A DNA stretch of 64,000 nucleotides, taken from Brachionus plicatilis. Lineage: Eukaryota > Rotifera > Eurotatoria > Ploima > Brachionidae. The stretch spans positions 238,723-302,722 of the forward strand of contig QEOQ01000658.1 in assembly GCA_010279815.1 (NCBI GenBank), in the 5' to 3' direction. Positions 43,719 to 54,820 of this stretch are shown in pieces. Each line of letters begins with the position of its first letter. Position 1 is the stretch's first letter. A program made the translations under genes and the position numbers. Below the pieces are notes generated by a model, which was given only the letters and a program-made list of their open reading frames with translations, ran no database searches and was not told where the DNA came from.

Positions 43719-45345
43719 ATGAAGAATTTGTATCGTTCCTTATTCGTAATATCAATTTTTCTCATTGTAACTGAAGCTTATCAGAAACAGGAACAAGACC
43801 GAATGAAGTTGGTCAATACTTTGTTGGAATCAATGATAGATAATGCTGCTAGAAATCGATTGAATGATTTATTTAAACATTCTAGCAATGTTAATTCAAA
43901 CTTTGATGAAAATTTTTTTGTAAGTAGATAGTTACGATTTCTAAAATATTAAATGATGAGCAGAGTTATTTTAAATGAGCTTTTTATTATAAACTTTGCA
44001 AATTTTTCTGTAAATCCATATTTCACATTTAATTAAAAGTTTTCAAATTGGGCAAATACAGTTAGTAATAAAATTTATAATTCTCTAGATTAGATGATTT
44101 TTCACTACTAGAAAAAAAGGGCATAGTGAATTTTGGAATAAAGAAAAAAAAATTTAAAATGAAATAACTTTTTTACAATGAATTTAAAAATTGTTCTGAA
44201 AAATGTCTCAGCTGTCAAAAACTTTGTCCCACTCAAATATAGTCTGCAAAAATTCTGCAATTTAATTTTAAGGATTTTCTAATCAATTTAGTGCTTTGCA
44301 GACTTGTAGAGTTTTAGTAGAGAATTAATTTTAGTGATACAATGTTTGTATCAGCTGATATATTTGCAGAACAATCTTTAGACTAATAGTAAAAAAGTTA
44401 TTTCATTGTAAGATTTTTGTTTTTGTTCTTTGTTCTTTGTAATTCACAATTCCTAAAAAAATATTTGAGTTTTTAATATTTAAGCAAAAAAAGCTCTGCT
44501 CTCAAAATTTACTAAATCCTAAATTACCTTAAAAGTAGTGATGTTGATTATTGACTGCTTGGTCAACCAATATCTGGTCAGCCAAAAATTCTGTTTAAAA
44601 ATTTAATTTTTAGTTTTTAAATTTAATTCAAGACGAACACTTTAGGTCATTTTTCTTTTTTGGTCTAAAAGTTGTTAATAATTGGAGCTAAATTTAAAGA
44701 AATCTGAGAAGTTATATGAAGAATGTCTCGTTAATCAAAATTAATAAATCAAAAAAAGGCTTTCTTTATAAATTGAATTGATTTTCTCATAAAGCATTTT
44801 AAACTTTTTTTCAGCCCTCTAGTTTAACAACGATTTTAATGTGAATCTGTTATTTTTTATATTACTTTTTGAAGCTAAACCGAAAGTTAGCAAATATTGT
44901 ATTCATCTGTTTGTGGTCATAGCGTATAGGCTTATTTAGCTGGCTACATAATTTAGAAAATTGACACACAAAGAATTTATGTTATTAAAGAGAATTTAAG
45001 GAATCTTTAAATTTTTATTTGATTCTTTTATTAGTTGTTGTTTATTTTTTAAATATTTTTTTGTGATAAAAATAGATCCAAAGCAAAAAAGAATCACTAG
45101 GAATAAATTATTACTTAAACCATTAAGGCATTATAAACAATTTTTGGCAAACCGAAATTAGCTAACCAGAAAACCAGGCATTACTAAAATCACTACTTAA
45201 AAGTCTAAAAATTAAAATTATCCACTCAATTAATTTAATAAATTTAATTTATTTTAGAAAAAATTGATTGTAAAAAAAAGAAATTACAAGAGAATTCTGC
45301 CTTGTGAAAGTGACGAATTAAATAACCCAATGTCAGCTTGTTAGC
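43719..45345 (+). CDS. Small secreted protein, possible peptide-hormone precursor, copy 2
   Basis: Exons 43719-43919 and 45259-45345, same structure as copy 1 and also 95 residues. Only a few residues differ: two in the signal peptide, and Asn to Lys in the basic stretch, making it KKRNYKR. The C-terminal ILPCESDELNNPMSAC is unchanged. The intron is 1.34 kb here against 296 bp in copy 1, because elements at 44119-44454 and 44536-45196 have inserted. Copy 1 thus shows the empty-site state. The two copies form an inverted duplication. Conserved frame and splice sites in both suggest both are working genes. Confidence 0.7.
44119..44454. mobile_element. Palindromic MITE (GCATAGTGAATTTTGG family)
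   Basis: The left end GCATAGTGAATTTTGGAATA pairs with the right end TTTGTAATTCACAATTCC. AATAACTTTTTTAC and GTAAAAAAGTTATT lie inside, and CTGCAAAAATTCTGCA near the centre. Ends of the same type occur near 19960 and 31885 (TTCACAATGCCA). It is absent from the intron of the sister gene. Confidence 0.65.
44536..45196. mobile_element. hAT-like MITE in intron of the copy 2 gene
   Basis: It starts TAGTGATGTTGATTATTGAC and ends with ATCACTA, flanked by a perfect 8-bp duplication CTTAAAAG (44528-44535 and 45197-45204). Inverted GGTCAACCAATATCTGG and related segments lie near the ends. A degenerate relative is at 3028-3780. There is no ORF. Confidence 0.8.
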
Positions 45346-45494
45346 TCTTTTATTTAAAATTTAAAAAAAATTTAATTTTTTTTAAAATATTAATATTAAT
45401 AAAAAATTAATAAGCTAATTTTTTTTAAAAACAAAAATTAAGATGCTTATAATTTGTACATTTTCAAAACGAAAAATTTCTACCAAAATTTACA

Positions 45495-45935
45495 AGATTT
45501 TCTAAATTAAATATAACCAGAGTAAGTGATCATTAAAAAGGCAATCTGAAATTTTAGTACAAAAATTACAGTACATAAAATAAAAGCGTTAAGATTTTTT
45601 TTTCTAATTTAAAAAAATGGTTCTGCTAAAAGTACTATATTTTACAAATTTGTACAAACGAATTCTTAGCTCTGCAAAAACTCTGCGATCTATTGCAAAC
45701 TTTAATCAAATATTTTTTGATGATGTGCATTTTAGAGAAAATTGCAGAGTTTTTGCAGAGCATAGAATTCGTTTGTACAAATTTGTAAAATATTATACTC
45801 TTTACAGAACCATTTTTGCACAATTAGGGAAAAAATTTTAACGCTTTTATTTTTTGTACTGCAATTTTTGTACTAAAATTTCAGATTGCCTTTTTAATTA
45901 TCACTTACTCTCGTTATATTTAATTTAGAAAATCT
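45495..45935. repeat. Long near-perfect palindrome (about 205-bp arms)
   Basis: It starts AGATTTTCTAAATTAAATAT and ends with the exact reverse complement. AGTAAGTGAT...AAAAAGGCAATCTGAAATTT, ACAAATTTGTACAAACGAAT and CTCTGCAAAAACTCTGC all have partners in the right arm. Frames of 62-74 codons on both strands here are by-products. A half copy occurs at about 42770-42970. Confidence 0.8.
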
Positions 45936-46399
45936 TTGTACAAATTTGAACGGAAAATTTTAAACTATTTTCCAGACTTATTCTATTGCATAAAGCAGAT
46001 TTTCTTAAAATTGAGCATTTTAAAGTACTAAATTATCTCTTATAGTAAAAAAAATATTCAAGTTTTTCTGAATTAAAACGATCATTTTTATCTTGGATAA
46101 AGGCTGCCAGTATCATGTCTACCCTTGATCAGTCTAGATTATTTAATTGCTTTTGATAAATTACAATTTATTAAATACTTAATAATATCTGAATTGTTTT
46201 TTTAAGAATTGGAACACATTATTTTAGATTTTGAAAATTCTTTCATAATTTTTTTAATTAAATCTAAAATAATCAAAATTTGATGAATAAAAAAATCACA
46301 ATTATTTTCAAGTCATATTTTTAAGTCACATGATCAACACATAAATTTTATAACAAAATCATAATTTTGCATAGAATTTAATTTTCATATTAAATAAAA

Positions 46400-47782
46400 A
46401 TGAGAATTCTTGTTTTTTTTTTTGCGGTCTGTTTTGCGTTGTTGGTAAATGCTTCTAAAAAAAAACTAATTTTCGAACCAAATTCTCTGACTATAGAGAA
46501 AAATAAAACAAACAATATAAAAGTATCTCTGGTAAGCGATAATAATCAAAGTGTTTGCTTAAACTTTACTTATGGAGATGAAAATGAAGAATTTTCTTCC
46601 ACCGATATTATAAAAGTTTTAGAACCAATACTAATTGGACCTTTGAGAAACCAGAGTTCAAATGTTGAAATACATGCTCTTAAAGTTGGCCATCTCGTAA
46701 TTGGTGCAAGATCAAATGAGGTTGATATGTAATTTAAAATTTATTATAATTAAATATTCTGATTATTAATCTTTTTTTTTTAAAGACCCTTTAGTGATAT
46801 CTTTCGAATTGACGTGATTCATTCATCTTTTTTAAACATTCTCATTCAAATTGTTGGCTGGGTTTATTTCGTTGCGTGGTCAATTTCATTCTATCCTCAA
46901 GTTCTTCTAAATTATAGACTTAAAGAGTAAGTAAAAAGTTAGAATAAACATTTTAAATGAAGTTATTTTGTTAAGTGTTTCAGGCTTGAGCTTGGATTAC
47001 ATAGCACTAAATTTTCTTGGACATTCCTGCTATTCAGTTTTTAATGTGTCATTTTACTGGATTAGCCGAGTTCAATCAGAATATTTTTCCAAGCATCCAA
47101 GAGGAGTAAACCCGGTTTTATTAAACGATGTCTTTTTTTCTCTGCATGCAGTGACAATAACGGCACTAACAGGAATTCAATGCCTTTTTTATAAGGTTTT
47201 TTTTTAATTTGAGTTTTGACTTTTTAATTTAATGCTAAATTTAGAAAGCTGGACATAAGATGAGTGTTTTAGCATCTAGTTTATTCGGCATTATGATATC
47301 AGTTCTGGTTGTAGGAGGAATCATCAATTCCTTGTCTGTAATCACTGTTTTGGACTACATCTATATATTTTCTTATATTAAACTTGCCATTACAATAATG
47401 AAATATATTCCACAAGTAAACAAAATCTAAGCCTCTTAATATAGCATTTATTTATTTGGTTTTAATTCACAGGCTTATATTAACTATAAGCGCAAAAGTA
47501 CAGTTGGCTGGAGTATAGTAAATGTTTTGTTAGACTTTACTGGCGGATCTCTGAGTCTTCTTCAAATGTTTCTCTTGGCATTCAATTACAGTAATCAAAT
47601 TGTGTGATAAAATTTAATCATTTATATTAAATTATTTTTTTCAAGACGATTGGACATCCATCTTTGGTTCACCCACAAAACTTGGTCTTGGGCTGCTTTC
47701 AATATTTTTTGATTTTATTTTTATATTTCAACATTATGTTTTATATAGACATGCAGATAATGAATATACTCCAATTTCTTAA
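46400..47782 (+). CDS. CTNS: Cystinosin, lysosomal cystine/H+ symporter, 6 exons
   Basis: Exons 46400-46728, 46786-46926, 46976-47195, 47245-47415, 47473-47590 and 47646-47782 join in frame to 371 codons plus stop, almost the length of human cystinosin (367). A signal peptide (residues 1-19) is followed by a luminal domain with several N-glycosylation sites (NKT, NQS, NFT), then seven membrane segments. Both PQ loops are present: [13 protein letters not shown] near residue 145 and [19 protein letters not shown] near 285. [10 protein letters not shown] and [12 protein letters not shown] match family blocks. The protein exports cystine from lysosomes with protons. The tail ends NEYTPIS, and YTPI fits a YxxPhi lysosomal sorting signal in place of the human GYDQL. 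Confidence 0.95.
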
Positions 47783-49115
47783 TTTTAATGACAATTCGAG
47801 TTAAATAAACATTTCTTATTTTTTTTATTCTAAATTTTTTATCACTATATTATCACTATAGTTAAGAAGGAGCATAAATACATGCTCCAATACGTCTAAC
47901 GAGAAGATTGGATAGTAATGTAAACATTACATTGGTGAGAATTGGACCCCTTATTTTAAAGCATAAATGGATAAGTGACAAGATCAAATTTAAAAAATTT
48001 TTCAGATAGTTCACATTCAGGTTATTTTACTTCAAATTCGTTATCTTGGCATATGAAAATCTTAAATGGCCAATTTGCAAAATAAATTGAGAAAATTGGC
48101 AAATGATTAGCCAATTTTTAAAATTTTTTTACTTTAAGTTGAAGTTAAAGATCAAATTTTCATGATTATACTTAAAAATGTGTATTAAAAAGCATTTTTA
48201 ATTAAAAAATTAAATCAACACACAAATTTTTTATGTGTAGTAAATTATGGGCCATGTGGAAAAAAACATATATGTAATTTAATAAGTTTAGCCTTGGATA
48301 TTACGAAATTAGACGTAAGTTAACGTAAATGTACGTAAAATTACATAAAAACCATGTGTCATATCACTATTATATATAATGAAAAAATAGCATAAAAGGA
48401 TCTACCTACTCCCCACAAACAAAAACTGTCATCCACAAATCAAAAACTTTTCCCCACAAAGAAAAAATTTTCAGCACAAAAAAAACTTGAATAAGACAAA
48501 AACTGCCCTCCACAAAAAAAAAAACTTCTATTGAAAACTGCTACTAAATATTTTAGATAATAAAAAATGATTTTACGAAATAAAAAAAAAATCCGAATTT
48601 TTGGAGATTAAAAATCCAAAAAAATTAAACGAAAAAGAAAAAACAATGACAATTCATTGAATGATCCAGGGACAATATTATATGAGAATCCGAAGAATTT
48701 TTTAATAAACCTAAAAAAGCTCGTCCAAAATAAGTTTGAAATTGGTTTTCCTTAAAATAGATTTTAATTTAGTTATTTTGTTGATTTTATATTTAATTTT
48801 TTTCATATATAATTTTATAAACACTATTTGAAAAAATTATATAACAGATTTATTAAATTTTTTTTCACCACAAAAAATTTGTGTCAATCAGTTATTTGGT
48901 TAAATATGTAAAAATTATTTTTTTTTTGAATTCGGCACAAAAAAATTGTGTTTTCTAGTGGTTTGTGGTGAAAAGTTTTTAGTTTGTGGGGAATCAATTA
49001 TCTCTTAATTAAATTATATATGCAAGTTTTCAATAAACCATTCCATTTATGGCAAAAAATAATCTTTAAATACAAAAATAAACCAATGCCTAGTTTAACA
49101 GAAATACAATCTTAA
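47783..49115. other. Intergenic region downstream of cystinosin
   Basis: An AATAAA lies just after the stop (about 47801). The region also holds an ACGTAA-rich stretch near 48310-48350 and the foldback element at 48411-48991. Confidence 0.55.
48411..48991. mobile_element. Foldback element with CCCCACAAA repeats
   Basis: The left end CCCCACAAACAAAAACTGTC mirrors the right end (reverse complement CCCCACAAACTAAAAACTTT). Further CCACAAA, AGCACAAAA and CACCACAAA motifs sit on the two sides in opposite orientation. No clear target duplication was found. It resembles the 36442-36943 element in style but not in sequence. Confidence 0.6.
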
Positions 49116-49452
49116 ATGAAATATAGACGTCTAAAAACTGGTGATGTGAATAGCCTAGAAGATTTAGAATCATTTATTGGCCAAAGGATTGTTAACGAAA
49201 CTTTTGATACTAAGTTAAATGATGAAGATCCTTTTTATTTTGGAATTCAAACAAGTGATGGTAGCGATGATAATAATTTTAACTTAGGATTTACAAGTAA
49301 AAACTTATTGATTTTAAAAGAAAAAGGTAAATTTATTATTAAATTTCTAAAAAAATATTTTTAGTAAATTTTATTAAGAGGAAATGTTTTATATTGACTG
49401 TTCCTATAAAATTGTTAATATAGGGTATCCACTGATAGTCTTTGGTACTTAA
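49116..49452 (+). CDS. Possible small two-exon gene, unrecognised
   Basis: An ATG-started frame (49116-49326) ends at a donor, AAG|GTAAAT. It can splice in phase to 49424-49452 after TTAATATAG, giving 79 residues ending GYPLIVFGT. The sequence is protein-like and acidic in the middle (SLEDLESFIGQRIVNETFD, then DPFYFGIQTSDGSDDNN). No signal peptide, membrane segment or known domain is visible. It sits between cystinosin and coilin on the same strand. Confidence 0.35.
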
Positions 49453-49616
49453 ATTAAATTAAAAAAATTAGAAAATTATGGACTTAAATTACGTACTTAT
49501 GCTTTTTGCCTTTTTATTATATTGACTAAATGTTTTTTTCTCTTCAATAAAATTAATTCTTTTTTTTTTTAATTTTGTAAAAATCTAAATTTTAAATATT
49601 AAAAATTTTTATTTGT

Positions 49617-49682
49617 ATTAAATAAATGAAGTGCTAATCAGTCGACTACGATAAGGGAACTAGCCTGTTGATTAATCTTGAA
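49617..49682 (+). repeat. Dispersed 66-bp stem-loop repeat, copy 2
   Basis: Same ends as copy 1 at 20775-20840 (ATTAAATAAATGAAGTGCTA and CTAGCCTGTTGATTAATCTT plus GAA), with a different central sequence. Confidence 0.5.
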
Positions 49683-50698
49683 ATTGTAAAAGTGGATAAG
49701 GATCAAAACTTTCAAATGATAGAAATGTTTTTGATTCCTATAAAATTGGAAAATAACTTATAAGTTTAAAAAATAACATAAAATTAGAAAAATCATAAAA
49801 TGCAACTCTTTTTAAATTAAGGCATTATATCTTGAAATAAAATTGTCTCAGTAAAATTCAAATTGTGTTATTTTTATCTTAAAATAATTAAATAAAATTT
49901 TTCAGTTTTTCATCTATGAGCTTTTATAAAAAAAGACCAAGGTGACTTTTTCATAATAATACTTAGGCCAAAAAACTAAAAACATTTTCCACGATATTTG
50001 AAATATGTAAATTAAGTAAAAAGTAAATTTTTATTTGCTGTAAAAAAATATTTTTGCCGATAAAAATTTAATTTTGATGGAATAATTATTTTCTTGATGA
50101 TAATTTTGGGTAAAATTTTGATGCTAAACTAATATTTATTTGATGATGAAAATATTTATTCTTTTGAAATATCTTCCTTCCTAATTGAAAAATTTAATAT
50201 CCATACCGTATTCTCTAATTCAATTTTGATGCACCACAAAATAAAACATTTCTAATTAAGAACGCATGGTGTTAAAACTTGACAAATTTTGCATCATTTA
50301 AATTTTGATAAATTCTGATAAATTTGCAGCAATTTTACTGATGCAACTTTGTATTTTGCATTCAAAGAACTATAGCTAAAAACTTTTAGAAAAAAAAGTT
50401 TTTTTAGCGTTAAATTCTGTTATGTTTTCACACAACCGAATATAATAAAGACAAAATTTATCTTAATTCTTCTCTAAGACAAATTATTTCGTAATACTTA
50501 ATTTCTAAATAAAAGACTCAAACGATTTAAGTAATTTTTTTTTAAATTTAGTTAATTTCTTTAGTTTCAAGACTATTCTCTAAAATCAAAGTGACTGTTA
50601 AAACACAGCAACTTAAATAAGATTTCAAACACGATCTTTTTGGCTTTAAAATTCAACTAAATTTTGTTAAGCTTTAGATAGAAAAAAAAAAAAAAACC

Positions 50699-52365
50699 AT
50701 GAGAAGCGACCAAGTTAGAATTAAGCTTCACATAACTAAGGCAGATGAAACAGCCGCTGTTAAGAACTTGTGGATGTGTCTTAACTATGATAAGAAGCCA
50801 ACAATTGAGCACATTTGCCAGCATATCAAAGAAACTTATGTGCAAGAGAACAAAGAACAATTCTGTGTAAAACTTTACTTGGATGACTATTGGCTTCCGT
50901 CAAACGAGAGCTCAGTTATTCTAAGAGAGAACGATGTAGTTAAAGTGGAGTTGGTAAAGACCGAATCTAAGTGTGAGACCAAGGCCATCAAAAAGATTGA
51001 AGAAAACCTTAGCAAAAATGTCGAAAAGCCTGCCAAGCTAGTTTCTGACCATTCAAATACTCAGTACGATCCAAATGCTTACGCTGTCCAGCAGCCACAA
51101 CTTGCTTACTACATGAATGGCTTCGATTATGCCAACTACAATGACTATTACAAAAATTATGCCTCAATGTTTGAAAAAGCTGAGAGGGAAAAAATTGAGA
51201 AGAACAAAAATTCTTCAAAATCTTCCCTTAATTCAAGTGAACAGAACACTTCACTTGATTCCAAAGACAATCAAAAAAAATCTCAAAAAATCAAGTCCAA
51301 CTCTCAACAAAAACCGAAGCAGATTAATCCCCAAAAGTCCAAGCCTACCAGTTGCTATAAAAAATTCTCAATTGGAAACTATGCCCATTTATTGAATGAA
51401 GATGTCCAGGAGCCTGTCCGAGACAATGGTTACACAAACGAGGAGCAAAACAGCTCTGAGACTAATTCAATGCAAAAAAGCTCCAAGTCAGTTGATATTG
51501 ATAAAATTGCCAGTAATTTGAAATCGTCAGGGCAAGCTAAATGGAAAAATAGTTGCAAATCAACAAATCAAATGTCAAAACATATACGATTTCCCTCATC
51601 ATCATCTGAGTCATCGTCTTCGAGCTCTGATTCCTCTTCTGACGAAGATAATGATCAAACTGAGACAAATAAATCTGAAGAAAAAAACAATTTTTACGAG
51701 CCTAGCAAAGAAGAACAACTGAATGCGGTGAGTAAGAACAAGTCCTATGTTGTTAAAAATCCCAACGATTTGGACAAATTTAATAAAGCCATGAACTCAA
51801 AGCAACTAAATGCTCCCAAAGCTGAAAATTTTATTGACGAAATTTTGAGCGAAAATCAAAATGTGGCCTCGACAAAAACAACTCCTAAATCCAGTCCAAA
51901 AAAAGAGCGCAGGTCTCCATCGCCAAAAGTTGACTATGAAAAATTCCAGTCATTGAATTCAGCTCCAAGAATTAATGATAAAATAGCTTTTAAAATCTTG
52001 GAGATCTCGTCTAGCTTCACGCCAGAAATATCTTCTTATAAAAGTGGCCAAGTTGTTGACTTCGATTCGGAGACTAATGAAGTCACAATGAAATTGTTCA
52101 CAAAATATAATTCCATATTGAAGCGCTCTAGCAAATTTAGTGTAGTTCTTGATGAAACTGATGATGAAATTACAAAATTGAAACAAAATGAAAATCGACC
52201 AGAGAATGAATTGGATTCAAATGAACAAGAGGAACAAGAAATGGTAAAATTATTTTTGAAAAAGAATCAATTGAAATTTAAAATTTTTTTTTTCATTAGC
52301 TAAAAGTCGACTGGAGAAATTTGATCGATATAAAACTATTGCCCAAAGAAGATGTTTTAAATTAA
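50699..52365 (+). CDS. COIL: Coilin, Cajal body scaffold, 2 exons
   Basis: Exons 50699-52243 and 52300-52365 join in phase 0 for 536 codons plus stop. The start ATG sits in ACCATGA. Residues 1-85 match the coilin N-terminal self-association fold (VRIKLHI, LYLDDYWLPSNESSVILRE, NDVVKVELVK). The middle is long, disordered and Lys/Ser/Gln-rich, with an acidic Ser run (SSSESSSSSSDSSSDEDND). The C-terminal atypical Tudor domain is clear (NDKIAFKILEISSSFTPEIS, SGQVVDFDSETNEVTMKL), and the short last exon supplies VDWRNLIDIKLL, the usual end of the domain. Coilin organises snRNP assembly in nuclear Cajal bodies. Human coilin is about 576 residues. Confidence 0.93.
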
Positions 52366-53468
52366 ATTCTTTTTTTTAGTAAAAGCCTTATTCACATTTA
52401 TTTATTTTAAAGTTATCTCAAGTTTTTATTTAATTAAAAAGTATTACATATTTTTTAAAACATTTTTTATCTATTTTTAATAATTACATTCAAGTAAAAA
52501 AGATTATTTCATTACAAATTTAATTGCAATGAAAAATTCTAATTTGCAGACATATTTGAGACTTCAAGTCAATTCAATTTATTTATTAAATCATGACCCA
52601 AAAAATATTCAACCCGAAAGTAAAAAATAACAATATTAAATAATAATTTTTTATTTATTTCTGATTATTTTTGTTTTATTCGGATGGATTTTAATTTATT
52701 GTTTAATTAAAAAAATAATCGAATCTTACAAAATTCTCATCCAAGTTCTAATTTTAATCTTACAGAAAAATAAAAATTAACTTGATTTGATTAAAACAGT
52801 TTTGGTTAGGATTCGTTAGGTCAGAACGAGCTTAGAATTTAAATATTACAAAAAAAATTAAATTAAACTTGTTTTAGGACAAAGATTTAAAATTTAAACT
52901 TCCATTTTAAATTTATATATCACTCAAAGGCATTACGTAAAGGTTAAACTAGATTTTTTTTGTAGTTAAAATAAAACTGATTATTTTTTCAGAATACAGT
53001 GTTTTACTTTAAGCCACAGAACGGGTAATATTACATCATTTTACGTAATCTTACATCAAAAAATGTAAGATTACATAATATGTTAACAAACGTAAAGTGA
53101 TGTAAAAATACGTAAAATTACGATATTTAAAGTAAAACTTAACAAAAATGCTGACGGCCAAAAAAGCCCAATTTTTCGGACAAAAATTTGATTGTTATTA
53201 ATTTTTTTTATTTTTACGCATCAAAGCTAATAAAATCTGGCATTAACATTAATTTACATTTTTTTACATTTTTATTGCACTATATTACACAAAATAATGT
53301 TATAAACTGTAAAAAAAGTTAATTTTATGAAATAAAATTCACTTGTTAAATTGTTTATTTTTTCTATTTAAACGGTAAAACTTTATTTTTCATTTTATTT
53401 AATTTAAAACATAATTTCATGTTTTCAAAAGGTTCCAAAGTTCAAGAGCATTTAGAAATCAAAATAAA
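52366..53468. other. Intergenic region after coilin
   Basis: AT-rich. From about 52930 to 53130 there are many ACGTAA/TTACGT and ATGTAAGATTACAT motifs forming local palindromes, the same motif class as at 2.0, 30.3, 48.3, 61.8 and 62.5 kb. No coding segment was found. Confidence 0.5.
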
Positions 53469-53889
53469 TCACAAATCCAGTCGAAAGTCTAAGTTGGCAC
53501 TTTTTTTTTCCATATTGTGGAGATGAATCATGCTCAGTACCAAACGCTCTCTAGAAACAACTGGAGTAATTGGAGCTTTAGGCTTTACGCTTTTTTTACA
53601 TAAGCAGTGCCATTTCCTATTTCGTGCCATAAATTTTTCAATAATACTCACTCCATAAATTCTTGACCACATTGCTATGAGAGGAACATTTGGGCATAAA
53701 ACACTTCTTAAAATAAACCGATAAAAGCTAGTATGCCTTCTTTTATAACATCTTTCAATCTTACCCATATTGTTCAATTTTTCAAATTTATATCCTTTTT
53801 AGTTTTTCAGTTTCTTCATTATCAAAGTCTTCATGTGTTGGCTTATTTTTTTGTTCTATCGAATTGTTTATGGTTTGCACAACTCGCAT
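53469..53889 (-). CDS. Unrecognised gene, possibly frameshifted
   Basis: Two adjacent minus-strand frames look coding. The first starts at an ATG (53889), reads MRVVQTINNSIEQKNKPTHE and an acidic stretch, and stops at 53788. The second is open from about 53795, has an ATG at 53768, and runs to a stop at 53469 with basic and aromatic content (KRRHTSFYRFILRSVLCPNV, IAMWSRIYGVSIIEKF, RKWHCLCKKSV). A single-base change in the A-rich CTAAAAAGG could join them, so this may be one frameshifted gene. An unseen intron is the alternative. A hAT-like end lies just upstream at 53907. No known family is recognised. Confidence 0.4.
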
Positions 53890-53906
53890 AAAATGGTTCT
53901 AGGTAG

Positions 53907-54820
53907 GGGTGGGAAACCGGTTTGTCTAACCGGTTCGATTTTTAAATTTTTATATTTTTAAATAAATTAAAAATTTATTTTATAGGCCAATATTTTCAAG
54001 GAATCAATAAATCTATTTTTATATTAAGTCTCATAAAGAAATTAACAAATTAATTTCAATAATCAATTATCATATTTAAAAAATTAATTTGATTTAAACC
54101 TTTTAAATAAAAATAAATAAATTTAAAGTGTTTATTATAAACATTTGATAATTGTATTTGAAAATTATTGAAACGATAAAATTTCGAATTTCATTTTCTT
54201 ATTTAATATAAATACCTAATTATAAATATAAAAGAGTTCTTAATAGTTATGAAAGTAAAAAAAATGTGAATATTTTAAAATAAATCTTAATTAAATATTT
54301 TAAATTAAAATTTTTTATAAATATTATATTTATTAATAAAAAAATTTAAATGAAAGAGGTTATTTATCATAGCTCACAATATTTATTTTAAAGTTATTTA
54401 AAAACGAAAATTTTTATGTCTTATTTGTTTAAGTTAATATTTGATAAGTATAATTTTGGTAATAATTCAAAGTAAATTTTTATTGTTTTAAAAGATTAAA
54501 TGATTTTGATTTTTTTGAACAAAATAAAAATTGACTTTGTTTTTCAAGATTCATTTTAAAATTGTAAAAATATTATTAAAAATAAAAATTTCAAGTTTTG
54601 TATTTTATCAAATGCCGAAATCTTAAAATTTTGCTTCATAGGTTTTAATCAGACTATGAAAAAGTTCGAAAATAAAGTTTTTTCAAAGTCAAGTCGTTTG
54701 ATCTGACTTGAAACTTTTTTTTTAAAAAAAGTCTTTTGACTTGAAATTATGAGTTCCATTGACTAACCGGTTCGATAAAACGGTTCCAACCACGAACCCG
54801 TTCCATAAACCGGTTCCATT
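53907..54820. mobile_element. hAT-like element, partly degraded
   Basis: The left end TAGGGGTGGGAAACCGGTTT is a typical hAT terminus, followed by CTAACCGGTTCG. The right side near 54765-54820 has CTAACCGGTTCGATAAAACG and AAACCGGTTCC in partial inverted match but lacks the last bases. No target duplication is seen. The interior is very AT-rich without an ORF. Confidence 0.5.

Noticed and set aside
45617..45841. Two ORFs on opposite strands
   Set aside because: Both are products of a near-perfect palindrome.
53907..54820. An 8-bp target duplication for this hAT-like element
   Set aside because: The left flank GTTCTAGG has no matching partner near the degraded right end.
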